The translations under genes were made by a program, and so were the position numbers. A stretch of 64,000 nucleotides of DNA from Craspedostauros australis (taxonomy: Eukaryota > Bacillariophyta > Bacillariophyceae > Mastogloiales > Achnanthaceae). The DNA lies in assembly GCA_026770025.1 (NCBI GenBank), contig JAMXDE010000036.1:615257-679256 (forward strand), read 5' to 3'. Positions 22,301 to 33,406 of the stretch are shown here, piece after piece (position 1 is the stretch's first letter; each line of letters starts with the position of its first letter). Below the pieces are notes generated by a model. The model ran no database searches. It saw only the letters and a list, made by a program, of their open reading frames with translations, and was not told where the DNA came from.

Positions 22301-24855
22301 CCTTCCCTGGCACCACGCAAGAACGCCGTGGACGCTGGGCTGGACCGTGCGAGCACAAGGGTGATGAACTGACGTTCTGGGTTCTAGATGACGCAACGCA
22401 ACGGCTGTTGCCACGCTCGAGCATCCGGCGTGTGTCTGATGACGCGCGAAACCTTCGGGCAGACTACCCCCTGCCTGATTCTGGGGAGGATGGTAACGTG
22501 GGTGACGAAGCTAGCGAAACCGAAAATCCAGAAGATTTCGACAGTGACAGCACACCTAAAGCTAGACAACCCGTTGTGCATGCACTATCTGACCTGGTAG
22601 CCACATCACATGGAGAATCAGATCCAGGTGTAGTCAAAGTCCCCAAGTTCAGTCCTGATGAGCTGCTCGGATTGACCTTCCTCCATCAACAGGATGGACT
22701 CAAGTGGAGAGCTCGAGTGATCCGCAAAATCAAGGACGGAGACGCAGCCAACCATGACAACATCAAGATGCTCATCGCATATGGCGACGACGACACGGAA
22801 GAGCTCATCGCGTACACGGATTTAGCTGACATCATCGAACAGCAGCACGAACAGGAGATCGGCGACGGGGAGATGTGCGTTTTCAAAGCCATCACCGGTC
22901 ATGAAGGTCCATTCCACTCCAGTCACATCAAGTACAACGGTTCCTCCTACAACGTAAAGGTACAATGGGAGGATGGCAGTGTGACCATGGAACCACTGGA
23001 CGTGATAGCCAAAGACGACCCTGTCTCATGTGCAAAGTACGCCGCAGACAACAACCTCCTCGGTCTGCCTGGCTGGAAAAGATTCCGTAAACTAGCAAAG
23101 AGAAAGAAGAAACTCAATCGTCTTATCAATGCTGGTAAACGCAAAACACGTGCACAAGGTCCTATCTTCAAGTTTGGTGTTCAGGTTCCACGGAACGGAA
23201 AGGAAGCACGCCAGCTTGACGAGAAGAACGGCAACTCCAAGTGGGTAGACGCTGAGAGAAAAGAAATGGCTCAGCTCCACGAGTATGGCACGTTCAAGGA
23301 TCTCGGAAAGAACACTCGGAAACCAGACGGATACAAGCAGATCAAGCTCCTCTGGGTGTACGACGTGAAGCGCGACCTTCGGCACAAGGCAAGATGCGTA
23401 GCAGGAGGGCACTTAACGGATCCATGCAAGGATATGGCATATGCAGGAGTAGTCAATCTCAGATCATTCAGGATTGCACTGCTTGCTGCGGAACTCAACA
23501 ACCTCAAACCCATGGTGGGTGATATTGGTAACGCCTATCTAGAAGCATACACAAAAGAAAAGATCTGTTTCGTTGCTGGTCCTGAGTTCCAAGAGTTTGC
23601 TGGTCACATGATGATCATTGTGAAAGCGCTCTACGGACTACGCACATCCGGTGCTCGATTCCACGAGTCTCTGGCCGACACACTCCGCGACATGAAGTTC
23701 TTTCAGTGCAAAGCTGACCCGGATGTGTGGATGAGGGATGCTGGTAGATGCTGGGAATACATCTGTGTGTACGTAGATGATCTGATGGCTGTCATGGAAG
23801 ACCCACAGTCGTTCTTCGACACGCTCATCAACAAGTACAAGTACAAGTTGAAAGGTGTAGGACCAATCAAGTATCACCTCGGCGCAGACTTCGACCGAGA
23901 CAAAGACGGAACCCTGACTATGAGCCCGCAATCTTACATCAAACGGATGCTGGCGAATTACGAACAGGTGCATGGGGAGCTTCCACGGACCTACACCAGT
24001 CCCATGGAACACAACGACGCCCCCGAGCTAGACACATCACGTGAACTAAACCCTGTAGAGACCAGACAGTTTCAATCACTCATCGGCGCCCTTCAATGGT
24101 GCATCACATTGGGACGGTTTGATATTGCTGCAGCTGTGATGACTTTGTCTAGATTCAGAGCTCAACCCAGGATTGGTCACATGGACCGCGCTAAACGTGT
24201 GTATGGATACCTCCGAAAGCGTTCTGATGCTGCCATCAGGTTCAGAACGGGAATTCCAGATCATGAGCGCTTCTTCAAGGTTCCTGACCATGAATGGATG
24301 TACTCTGTGTATGGTGACGCCGAAGAGGAGACCGCGGACGACGATCCAACACCCAAGGGCAAGGCAGTTCGTATGACGACGTTTGTAGATGCCAACCTCA
24401 TGCACTGCAAAGTGACTGGCAAATCTGCAACTGGTGTTCTTCATCTGCTCAACCAGACACCCATCGAATGGTTCAGCAAGCGCCAGACCACAGTCGAGAC
24501 TGCAACCTATGGATCAGAATTCGTAGCGGCAAGACAGGCAACAGAGCAAGTGATTGCGATGCGCCTCACTCTTCGTGCAATGGGAATTCCGTTGGACGGA
24601 CCTGCCTGGATGTTCGGAGACAACCAGAGCGTGATCACATCCTCTACCATTCCCAACAGTGTGTTGTCCAAACGACACAACGCACTAGCGTACCACCGCG
24701 TGCGTGCCGCAGTAGCTGCGAAGATCCTGCATTTCTGCAAGATAGACGGAACGGAAAACGTAGCCGACGTCATGACCAAGTTCCTTCCATGGGCAAAGTA
24801 CTGGCCGTTAGTGAGGCCGCTTCTGTTCTGGAAAGGAGAGACAATGGCTGGATGA
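19396..24855 (+). CDS. D unit 1 gag-pol polyprotein (1,819 aa)
   Basis: It has the same layout as the C protein and the same length: Gag and a basic region without CCHC; protease DGGANGG from D534 (nt 20995); integrase D791, D855 and E890 (nt 21766, 21958, 22063); the linker; RT with YVDD at nt 23770-23781; and RNase H with FVDAN near residue 1665. The frame is open throughout. Two codons set this unit apart from units 2 and 3: ATC (Ile) in the MNAIIQ context at 19561-19563, and CGC (Arg) at 23371-23373 where the others have CAC (His). The last residues are Met-Ala-Gly, where C ends Leu-Gly-Gly. Confidence 0.95.
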   Translation: MSNAIPINDPILAHVLSVLGYDDSSNEWLILHTEEIRTIMDFASLHREDMPEMNAIIQVPDPDPDYVAQLSKVAIRKFSNAIGWFSVQPNPTVETWRELNQASYMEYVARTFTPSPASSTAMPDAATSAFPFETTKTEPTEKTGHDLAAEFNRSIKRNISDYPKLSDDKYFATFHRRLRATAAAHGISNVLDVDYTPSDEQAELFKVQSTFLFNVFVSNLQTTKSRKCVTPYESICDGQAVYCRLVREYTTGATAVNTIRRIRDEIIKFKLDKQWRKTREQFLDLWQHKVHELEALRDDPIDDATKKEWLTNAIEADKALYQSIFQTDYLQTAILAYSPGRSATTMEFDTLVELVRSYAVQLDGHDANKPKTPRQVNNTDQRKQHGKDKDDGPNLWKPNKDYSKETRERLPREEFQKLSDKQRSDFLQARRAKSGRGKKDKPRRSANNTNRSGSTSNQNDQQDTQTNNKGSNNNESSSTAGTAINRMLSSAMSSASGNPPTTLVIDGRTYTLSHTNVSYKFNNANVTVQGALVDGGANGGLVGDDMLVIESTSNRADVSGIGDAEIKDLALVTATAVIQTISGPVIGWFHQYANYGKGRTIHSANQLAAFGLDVNERPKNLPGGRQTIVTPDGFIIPLTVRQGLAYMDMHKPTQAELDDLPHVFFTSDQEWDPSVLDGEADLDNIPATERGEGDDIDITISKCVQYTQSAATLGDGEKAVKAGPRNIVGKAPNFHALRPYFGWIPADRVRDTLACTTQWYRMSERYPMRKHYKSRFPAANVNRLHDVVSMDTLFSDTPAHHDGVPGHGGCTMVQVFVGSNTRLTAAYPLASESHVPHVVQDFIREHGAMDVLMSDNATAQIGGKMKDILRQYCIADHQSEPHHQHQNPVERRIQDIKRTTNGIMDRTGTPARFWLICTLYVVGLLNHLSQSTAGHITPIQAATGQRPDVSKYLNFHWWEPVYYKVGDAAFPGTTQERRGRWAGPCEHKGDELTFWVLDDATQRLLPRSSIRRVSDDARNLRADYPLPDSGEDGNVGDEASETENPEDFDSDSTPKARQPVVHALSDLVATSHGESDPGVVKVPKFSPDELLGLTFLHQQDGLKWRARVIRKIKDGDAANHDNIKMLIAYGDDDTEELIAYTDLADIIEQQHEQEIGDGEMCVFKAITGHEGPFHSSHIKYNGSSYNVKVQWEDGSVTMEPLDVIAKDDPVSCAKYAADNNLLGLPGWKRFRKLAKRKKKLNRLINAGKRKTRAQGPIFKFGVQVPRNGKEARQLDEKNGNSKWVDAERKEMAQLHEYGTFKDLGKNTRKPDGYKQIKLLWVYDVKRDLRHKARCVAGGHLTDPCKDMAYAGVVNLRSFRIALLAAELNNLKPMVGDIGNAYLEAYTKEKICFVAGPEFQEFAGHMMIIVKALYGLRTSGARFHESLADTLRDMKFFQCKADPDVWMRDAGRCWEYICVYVDDLMAVMEDPQSFFDTLINKYKYKLKGVGPIKYHLGADFDRDKDGTLTMSPQSYIKRMLANYEQVHGELPRTYTSPMEHNDAPELDTSRELNPVETRQFQSLIGALQWCITLGRFDIAAAVMTLSRFRAQPRIGHMDRAKRVYGYLRKRSDAAIRFRTGIPDHERFFKVPDHEWMYSVYGDAEEETADDDPTPKGKAVRMTTFVDANLMHCKVTGKSATGVLHLLNQTPIEWFSKRQTTVETATYGSEFVAARQATEQVIAMRLTLRAMGIPLDGPAWMFGDNQSVITSSTIPNSVLSKRHNALAYHRVRAAVAAKILHFCKIDGTENVADVMTKFLPWAKYWPLVRPLLFWKGETMAG

Positions 24856-24880
24856 ACAAGACCTCTCGACTATAGGGGAG

Positions 24881-25598
24881 TGTCAACATCTAGATCGAAA
24901 TTTAGGCTAACATCACACATGATTGGAACGTGATTCGACTCGATTGATAGTATAGTCGAATGAGTCTTGATGATGCAAATGGTGTTCGGGTTCTATTGTC
25001 ATCAGATATGACGTAGGCACTGACATCAGAGAATGACATCAGAGGATCGTCGCTGAGATCCGAGGAATCAAGAATAAGTGATAGTCATGGTATGCTGACT
25101 TGTCTAGTGACGCCAGGTGCATCAGTGAGCACGTGGTAACAACAATTAGGAAATAGTCCTGTGATGTCAGGGATGATGCAAGCAATCTACTGACGTCGAC
25201 GGTTGGGATATATGAGTCCTATGGGATTCTAAGACCAGCCAAGACCAGGCAAGATTAGACAAGATCAGACAGAGATGTAGAAAGACCCAAAGGCGAGAAT
25301 AACACGAGCTATCGTGTAGATCGACATGCCATCTTGGGCAATGTTTTAGAAAAGACTGCGAGAGAAACCACGAGGTAGTCGAGCAGCACGTTAGCAACCG
25401 TGCAATAGGCACCATCTTTAGAAATAGGAGATCATCATCTCATAATTCAAACTCAATCATCAATTGACACACCAACTAATAGCAACAACAACAACACCAA
25501 ACACACCGACTCCACCTCTTGGCTTGATCACCCTGGCGGCGTAGTAAGTGCAGTGTTTGGTGCTCCCCTCTTGTCCTGTGTGTAATTGCTGATTATCA
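24881..25598 (+). repeat. D LTR2 (shared by units 1 and 2)
   Basis: It is 718 bp. It is preceded by the AGGGGAG polypurine tract of unit 1 and followed directly by the primer binding site of unit 2, with no target duplication on either side. Position 24977 is A, as in LTR1. Confidence 0.95.
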
Positions 25599-27203
25599 GA
25601 TTAACAGTCGCAATCTCTATCGGAGTGCATGAACGAATCCTGAAGCGCTGTGCTGCCTTGGTGACATCACGCTGTCCCCTTCCTTTGATTCCGGCCCAAG
25701 AAAGGCCCAACGCGTTCGTGACGACGAACCCAATTGCTCGTGTGTGCAGATTGCTACGTGCCGCCACACCTGCTTTGCCCTGCTAAAGTGCAGAAAGGCT
25801 CACCCGCTGTTGCGAATATCGCAGGCGGAGTAATTCATTCCAACAACCAAGTTCCGCATCACTGCGTTACTTACGATAGCTGGTCAGCTAAAAGACAAAG
25901 GTATAAAAGCCCGTGAAGCAAGACACACGTAAACACTTGGCCTGGTCAGCATCGACAAAGGTGAAAGCCCGTGAAGCAAGATACACGTAAAAACTTGGAG
26001 CGGAAAGGCCCTCTGAAACCTATCGGCAATCTCCCCGTGAGTTGTCGCGACCTGGTCAGTCGTTAACGCTAAGTCTAAGCCGTACTTGAGATCGGTTAAC
26101 GTCCAAAAGGGACGCAGAGATAACTGCCAACCGGACTAGCGTCCGCCCTTGACTGGGGAAGAAACGCGATCGGTAGAGATACCGCGGAAGCAACCCGTAA
26201 AGCTAGCATTGTGTTGATAGCAATATCACGCGAATAAGTCTAACGACACCGAAAGGCTGGTTTAAGCTGGATGAAAACGCGAGTGGTGGAACCAGGTGAA
26301 TCAAAGCAGTTGCTGGCACCTGGGGGGCACCGCGCTCATTAGCGTGCAAAATCCTGTTAGCATCAGGTACATCGGGCAAGCTGCTGCCAGATCTAAAAGA
26401 CGTATAGCAAGCTGATTCGTGGCACTCAAAGGAGGCACGGATTGGATCGAAGGTCCAACTGGGTGAAACCAAAGGTGCACCACATCCTGGTGGAGCACAG
26501 CTGAACAAGCGCAAGAATACGGCGTTCGGAGAGACGAAATCCGAACGGGCAGGGCCATCCAACGCGCAATCCATCCGCGACGTTTCATCGCTTTTCAAGA
26601 CCAACAAAATAACAACAATTCCATCAACAACGCCCATTTGCGCTCAGTCCACCTTTCTGATTGGCTGTGAATTCCTACGGTTCACACAATCACTGGTGCG
26701 TCACATCGGTTCACAACTCCTTCGCCATCCCAGTCATCCATCGGACATCGGTCGCGCGCCAACAAGTAATCCAACCGGGAAATTCACACGAACCTGAGTG
26801 ACATTTTTTCACCAGTCACCCTTCGCATCGGATTAAGTGTGGGTGTCTTCGCATTTTGTCAATCGGGAAATTCACACGGTCCCGTCTGGCCTTCCATCCG
26901 TCAGTCAGTCACAATTCGAGACATCGCGCACGGATTAACCGCAGTCCACTCGTGACATCGCACCACCGTTGACACCTTCGCCATCACTGACGCTTTCCAT
27001 CCGGCACCACTTCCAATCCCGACGAATTCCGACAAGCGCAGAAATTCACCGTCACATTCTGGCGAACGTTTCGACATCACAGCGGATCGCGCAGTCATTT
27101 CCAAGTGTGACCACTTTCCTGGGAGCTGCGGGAATATATTCGTCCGGTAATAATAGCAACAAATTGAACCAACAACCACATCCTCGCAACACCCAGCTAC
27201 ACG
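25599..27203 (+). other. D unit 2 leader
   Basis: It is the same as the unit 1 leader, shifted by 7,808 bp, with the primer binding site at 25599 and the long hairpin at 26658-26692. I saw no difference from unit 1 in this stretch. Confidence 0.7.
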
Positions 27204-30200
27204 ATGTCCAACGCAATCCCAATCAACGACCCCATCCTGGCACACGTCCTCAGCGTTCTCGGATATGACGACTCGTCCAATGAGTGGCTTATCTTGCATA
27301 CCGAAGAGATCCGAACCATCATGGATTTCGCTTCGCTCCATCGCGAAGACATGCCTGAGATGAACGCCACCATCCAGGTGCCTGACCCAGACCCCGACTA
27401 CGTAGCCCAACTGTCTAAGGTAGCAATCCGGAAATTCTCAAATGCCATTGGCTGGTTCAGTGTTCAACCTAATCCCACTGTAGAGACATGGCGGGAACTC
27501 AACCAAGCCTCTTACATGGAGTATGTCGCTCGGACGTTCACACCCTCGCCTGCATCCTCCACCGCCATGCCTGACGCAGCCACCAGCGCATTCCCCTTCG
27601 AGACAACGAAGACCGAACCAACGGAGAAGACCGGACACGACCTCGCCGCAGAATTCAACCGTAGCATCAAGCGTAACATTAGCGACTATCCCAAGTTGTC
27701 TGATGATAAATACTTCGCTACATTCCATCGTCGCCTGCGTGCCACCGCTGCTGCTCATGGCATCTCCAATGTTCTCGATGTTGACTACACCCCATCCGAT
27801 GAACAAGCCGAGCTCTTCAAGGTGCAGTCCACCTTCCTGTTCAACGTGTTTGTATCCAACCTGCAGACCACGAAGAGTAGGAAGTGTGTCACTCCGTATG
27901 AGTCGATCTGTGACGGCCAAGCCGTCTACTGCAGGCTGGTCCGCGAGTACACCACCGGTGCCACCGCCGTCAACACCATCCGACGCATCCGAGACGAGAT
28001 CATCAAGTTCAAGCTGGATAAGCAGTGGCGCAAGACTCGTGAGCAGTTCCTGGACCTGTGGCAACACAAGGTTCACGAACTTGAGGCCTTGCGTGATGAT
28101 CCAATCGACGACGCAACGAAGAAGGAGTGGTTGACCAACGCCATTGAGGCAGACAAGGCTCTGTACCAGTCTATCTTCCAGACTGACTACCTGCAGACCG
28201 CTATCCTGGCCTACTCACCCGGCAGGTCCGCAACCACCATGGAGTTCGACACCCTCGTGGAGCTCGTTCGATCCTACGCTGTCCAACTCGATGGCCACGA
28301 CGCCAACAAGCCAAAGACGCCACGGCAAGTTAACAACACCGACCAGCGCAAGCAACATGGGAAGGATAAGGACGACGGACCCAATCTCTGGAAGCCCAAC
28401 AAGGACTACAGCAAGGAGACACGAGAACGGCTGCCGCGAGAAGAGTTCCAGAAGCTGTCGGATAAGCAGCGCAGCGACTTCCTCCAAGCCCGGCGAGCCA
28501 AGTCTGGACGTGGTAAGAAGGACAAGCCTAGGCGTTCCGCCAACAACACCAACCGCAGTGGATCCACATCCAACCAGAACGACCAACAGGACACCCAGAC
28601 CAACAACAAAGGTAGTAACAACAACGAGTCTAGTTCTACCGCAGGAACAGCAATCAACCGTATGCTATCCAGTGCCATGTCTAGCGCGTCTGGGAACCCG
28701 CCGACTACCCTCGTCATTGACGGTCGCACCTACACCCTGTCCCACACGAACGTATCGTACAAGTTCAACAACGCGAACGTGACGGTGCAAGGCGCATTGG
28801 TGGACGGAGGTGCGAACGGCGGTCTCGTTGGAGATGACATGCTGGTGATAGAGTCCACGTCCAACCGAGCTGATGTTTCTGGAATCGGTGACGCAGAGAT
28901 CAAGGATCTGGCGCTGGTCACGGCCACCGCTGTCATCCAGACCATCTCGGGACCGGTGATCGGTTGGTTCCATCAGTACGCCAACTACGGGAAAGGGCGC
29001 ACCATCCATTCTGCCAATCAACTCGCGGCGTTTGGATTGGATGTCAATGAGCGACCCAAGAACCTCCCTGGCGGCCGGCAAACCATCGTCACACCAGACG
29101 GATTCATCATCCCGCTCACCGTGCGTCAAGGCCTCGCATACATGGACATGCACAAGCCAACTCAGGCAGAGCTAGACGATCTGCCACACGTGTTCTTCAC
29201 CTCCGACCAAGAGTGGGACCCATCTGTCCTGGACGGGGAGGCTGATCTGGACAACATTCCCGCAACCGAACGCGGCGAAGGCGACGACATCGACATCACC
29301 ATCTCCAAGTGCGTTCAGTACACTCAGTCCGCTGCAACGCTCGGGGATGGGGAGAAGGCGGTCAAGGCCGGGCCACGCAACATCGTGGGTAAAGCGCCCA
29401 ACTTCCATGCGCTACGGCCGTACTTCGGGTGGATTCCAGCAGACCGCGTGCGTGACACTCTTGCATGTACTACCCAATGGTATCGCATGTCTGAGCGTTA
29501 TCCCATGCGTAAACACTATAAGTCTAGATTCCCCGCAGCCAATGTCAACCGACTTCACGATGTTGTTTCCATGGACACGTTGTTCTCTGACACGCCTGCT
29601 CATCATGATGGAGTCCCCGGACACGGTGGATGTACCATGGTACAGGTGTTTGTGGGATCCAACACGCGCCTCACAGCGGCGTACCCTCTGGCAAGCGAGT
29701 CCCATGTTCCCCATGTTGTCCAGGACTTCATTCGGGAGCATGGTGCCATGGACGTGTTGATGTCCGACAACGCCACGGCGCAGATCGGAGGCAAGATGAA
29801 GGACATCCTCCGGCAGTACTGCATCGCAGACCACCAGTCCGAACCACATCACCAACATCAGAATCCTGTCGAGCGACGCATCCAGGATATCAAGCGCACC
29901 ACCAACGGCATCATGGACCGAACTGGCACCCCTGCCAGGTTCTGGCTCATCTGCACCTTGTACGTCGTGGGACTGCTCAACCATCTGTCACAGTCCACGG
30001 CCGGTCACATCACACCCATCCAGGCCGCCACTGGCCAACGTCCCGACGTGAGCAAGTATCTCAACTTCCACTGGTGGGAGCCGGTGTACTACAAGGTTGG
30101 GGACGCTGCCTTCCCTGGCACCACGCAAGAACGCCGTGGACGCTGGGCTGGACCGTGCGAGCACAAGGGTGATGAACTGACGTTCTGGGTTCTAGATGAC

Positions 30201-32663
30201 GCAACGCAACGGCTGTTGCCACGCTCGAGCATCCGGCGTGTGTCTGATGACGCGCGAAACCTTCGGGCAGACTACCCCCTGCCTGATTCTGGGGAGGATG
30301 GTAACGTGGGTGACGAAGCTAGCGAAACCGAAAATCCAGAAGATTTCGACAGTGACAGCACACCTAAAGCTAGACAACCCGTTGTGCATGCACTATCTGA
30401 CCTGGTAGCCACATCACATGGAGAATCAGATCCAGGTGTAGTCAAAGTCCCCAAGTTCAGTCCTGATGAGCTGCTCGGATTGACCTTCCTCCATCAACAG
30501 GATGGACTCAAGTGGAGAGCTCGAGTGATCCGCAAAATCAAGGACGGAGACGCAGCCAACCATGACAACATCAAGATGCTCATCGCATATGGCGACGACG
30601 ACACGGAAGAGCTCATCGCGTACACGGATTTAGCTGACATCATCGAACAGCAGCACGAACAGGAGATCGGCGACGGGGAGATGTGCGTTTTCAAAGCCAT
30701 CACCGGTCATGAAGGTCCATTCCACTCCAGTCACATCAAGTACAACGGTTCCTCCTACAACGTAAAGGTACAATGGGAGGATGGCAGTGTGACCATGGAA
30801 CCACTGGACGTGATAGCCAAAGACGACCCTGTCTCATGTGCAAAGTACGCCGCAGACAACAACCTCCTCGGTCTGCCTGGCTGGAAAAGATTCCGTAAAC
30901 TAGCAAAGAGAAAGAAGAAACTCAATCGTCTTATCAATGCTGGTAAACGCAAAACACGTGCACAAGGTCCTATCTTCAAGTTTGGTGTTCAGGTTCCACG
31001 GAACGGAAAGGAAGCACGCCAGCTTGACGAGAAGAACGGCAACTCCAAGTGGGTAGACGCTGAGAGAAAAGAAATGGCTCAGCTCCACGAGTATGGCACG
31101 TTCAAGGATCTCGGAAAGAACACTCGGAAACCAGACGGATACAAGCAGATCAAGCTCCTCTGGGTGTACGACGTGAAGCACGACCTTCGGCACAAGGCAA
31201 GATGCGTAGCAGGAGGGCACTTAACGGATCCATGCAAGGATATGGCATATGCAGGAGTAGTCAATCTCAGATCATTCAGGATTGCACTGCTTGCTGCGGA
31301 ACTCAACAACCTCAAACCCATGGTGGGTGATATTGGTAACGCCTATCTAGAAGCATACACAAAAGAAAAGATCTGTTTCGTTGCTGGTCCTGAGTTCCAA
31401 GAGTTTGCTGGTCACATGATGATCATTGTGAAAGCGCTCTACGGACTACGCACATCCGGTGCTCGATTCCACGAGTCTCTGGCCGACACACTCCGCGACA
31501 TGAAGTTCTTTCAGTGCAAAGCTGACCCGGATGTGTGGATGAGGGATGCTGGTAGATGCTGGGAATACATCTGTGTGTACGTAGATGATCTGATGGCTGT
31601 CATGGAAGACCCACAGTCGTTCTTCGACACGCTCATCAACAAGTACAAGTACAAGTTGAAAGGTGTAGGACCAATCAAGTATCACCTCGGCGCAGACTTC
31701 GACCGAGACAAAGACGGAACCCTGACTATGAGCCCGCAATCTTACATCAAACGGATGCTGGCGAATTACGAACAGGTGCATGGGGAGCTTCCACGGACCT
31801 ACACCAGTCCCATGGAACACAACGACGCCCCCGAGCTAGACACATCACGTGAACTAAACCCTGTAGAGACCAGACAGTTTCAATCACTCATCGGCGCCCT
31901 TCAATGGTGCATCACATTGGGACGGTTTGATATTGCTGCAGCTGTGATGACTTTGTCTAGATTCAGAGCTCAACCCAGGATTGGTCACATGGACCGCGCT
32001 AAACGTGTGTATGGATACCTCCGAAAGCGTTCTGATGCTGCCATCAGGTTCAGAACGGGAATTCCAGATCATGAGCGCTTCTTCAAGGTTCCTGACCATG
32101 AATGGATGTACTCTGTGTATGGTGACGCCGAAGAGGAGACCGCGGACGACGATCCAACACCCAAGGGCAAGGCAGTTCGTATGACGACGTTTGTAGATGC
32201 CAACCTCATGCACTGCAAAGTGACTGGCAAATCTGCAACTGGTGTTCTTCATCTGCTCAACCAGACACCCATCGAATGGTTCAGCAAGCGCCAGACCACA
32301 GTCGAGACTGCAACCTATGGATCAGAATTCGTAGCGGCAAGACAGGCAACAGAGCAAGTGATTGCGATGCGCCTCACTCTTCGTGCAATGGGAATTCCGT
32401 TGGACGGACCTGCCTGGATGTTCGGAGACAACCAGAGCGTGATCACATCCTCTACCATTCCCAACAGTGTGTTGTCCAAACGACACAACGCACTAGCGTA
32501 CCACCGCGTGCGTGCCGCAGTAGCTGCGAAGATCCTGCATTTCTGCAAGATAGACGGAACGGAAAACGTAGCCGACGTCATGACCAAGTTCCTTCCATGG
32601 GCAAAGTACTGGCCGTTAGTGAGGCCGCTTCTGTTCTGGAAAGGAGAGACAATGGCTGGATGA
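27204..32663 (+). CDS. D unit 2 gag-pol polyprotein (1,819 aa)
   Basis: The open frame is almost identical to unit 1, with the same domains at the same residues. It has ACC (Thr) at 27369-27371 and CAC (His) at 31179-31181. At both sites it matches unit 3, and at the His codon it also matches C, so CGC in unit 1 is probably the derived state. YVDD is at nt 31578-31589. Confidence 0.95.
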   Translation: MSNAIPINDPILAHVLSVLGYDDSSNEWLILHTEEIRTIMDFASLHREDMPEMNATIQVPDPDPDYVAQLSKVAIRKFSNAIGWFSVQPNPTVETWRELNQASYMEYVARTFTPSPASSTAMPDAATSAFPFETTKTEPTEKTGHDLAAEFNRSIKRNISDYPKLSDDKYFATFHRRLRATAAAHGISNVLDVDYTPSDEQAELFKVQSTFLFNVFVSNLQTTKSRKCVTPYESICDGQAVYCRLVREYTTGATAVNTIRRIRDEIIKFKLDKQWRKTREQFLDLWQHKVHELEALRDDPIDDATKKEWLTNAIEADKALYQSIFQTDYLQTAILAYSPGRSATTMEFDTLVELVRSYAVQLDGHDANKPKTPRQVNNTDQRKQHGKDKDDGPNLWKPNKDYSKETRERLPREEFQKLSDKQRSDFLQARRAKSGRGKKDKPRRSANNTNRSGSTSNQNDQQDTQTNNKGSNNNESSSTAGTAINRMLSSAMSSASGNPPTTLVIDGRTYTLSHTNVSYKFNNANVTVQGALVDGGANGGLVGDDMLVIESTSNRADVSGIGDAEIKDLALVTATAVIQTISGPVIGWFHQYANYGKGRTIHSANQLAAFGLDVNERPKNLPGGRQTIVTPDGFIIPLTVRQGLAYMDMHKPTQAELDDLPHVFFTSDQEWDPSVLDGEADLDNIPATERGEGDDIDITISKCVQYTQSAATLGDGEKAVKAGPRNIVGKAPNFHALRPYFGWIPADRVRDTLACTTQWYRMSERYPMRKHYKSRFPAANVNRLHDVVSMDTLFSDTPAHHDGVPGHGGCTMVQVFVGSNTRLTAAYPLASESHVPHVVQDFIREHGAMDVLMSDNATAQIGGKMKDILRQYCIADHQSEPHHQHQNPVERRIQDIKRTTNGIMDRTGTPARFWLICTLYVVGLLNHLSQSTAGHITPIQAATGQRPDVSKYLNFHWWEPVYYKVGDAAFPGTTQERRGRWAGPCEHKGDELTFWVLDDATQRLLPRSSIRRVSDDARNLRADYPLPDSGEDGNVGDEASETENPEDFDSDSTPKARQPVVHALSDLVATSHGESDPGVVKVPKFSPDELLGLTFLHQQDGLKWRARVIRKIKDGDAANHDNIKMLIAYGDDDTEELIAYTDLADIIEQQHEQEIGDGEMCVFKAITGHEGPFHSSHIKYNGSSYNVKVQWEDGSVTMEPLDVIAKDDPVSCAKYAADNNLLGLPGWKRFRKLAKRKKKLNRLINAGKRKTRAQGPIFKFGVQVPRNGKEARQLDEKNGNSKWVDAERKEMAQLHEYGTFKDLGKNTRKPDGYKQIKLLWVYDVKHDLRHKARCVAGGHLTDPCKDMAYAGVVNLRSFRIALLAAELNNLKPMVGDIGNAYLEAYTKEKICFVAGPEFQEFAGHMMIIVKALYGLRTSGARFHESLADTLRDMKFFQCKADPDVWMRDAGRCWEYICVYVDDLMAVMEDPQSFFDTLINKYKYKLKGVGPIKYHLGADFDRDKDGTLTMSPQSYIKRMLANYEQVHGELPRTYTSPMEHNDAPELDTSRELNPVETRQFQSLIGALQWCITLGRFDIAAAVMTLSRFRAQPRIGHMDRAKRVYGYLRKRSDAAIRFRTGIPDHERFFKVPDHEWMYSVYGDAEEETADDDPTPKGKAVRMTTFVDANLMHCKVTGKSATGVLHLLNQTPIEWFSKRQTTVETATYGSEFVAARQATEQVIAMRLTLRAMGIPLDGPAWMFGDNQSVITSSTIPNSVLSKRHNALAYHRVRAAVAAKILHFCKIDGTENVADVMTKFLPWAKYWPLVRPLLFWKGETMAG

Positions 32664-32688
32664 ACAAGACCTCTCGACTATAGGGGAG

Positions 32689-33406
32689 TGTCAACATCTA
32701 GATCGAAATTTAGGCTAACATCACACATGATTGGAACGTGATTCGACTCGATTGATAGTATAGTCGAATGAGTCTTGATGATGCGAATGGTGTTCGGGTT
32801 CTATTGTCATCAGATATGACGTAGGCACTGACATCAGAGAATGACATCAGAGGATCGTCGCTGAGATCCGAGGAATCAAGAATAAGTGATAGTCATGGTA
32901 TGCTGACTTGTCTAGTGACGCCAGGTGCATCAGTGAGCACGTGGTAACAACAATTAGGAAATAGTCCTGTGATGTCAGGGATGATGCAAGCAATCTACTG
33001 ACGTCGACGGTTGGGATATATGAGTCCTATGGGATTCTAAGACCAGCCAAGACCAGGCAAGATTAGACAAGATCAGACAGAGATGTAGAAAGACCCAAAG
33101 GCGAGAATAACACGAGCTATCGTGTAGATCGACATGCCATCTTGGGCAATGTTTTAGAAAAGACTGCGAGAGAAACCACGAGGTAGTCGAGCAGCACGTT
33201 AGCAACCGTGCAATAGGCACCATCTTTAGAAATAGGAGATCATCATCTCATAATTCAAACTCAATCATCAATTGACACACCAACTAATAGCAACAACAAC
33301 AACACCAAACACACCGACTCCACCTCTTGGCTTGATCACCCTGGCGGCGTAGTAAGTGCAGTGTTTGGTGCTCCCCTCTTGTCCTGTGTGTAATTGCTGA
33401 TTATCA
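32689..33406 (+). repeat. D LTR3 (shared by units 2 and 3)
   Basis: It is 718 bp, again between a polypurine tract and a primer binding site without target duplication. Position 32785 is G, as in LTR4 and unlike LTR1 and LTR2. Confidence 0.95.
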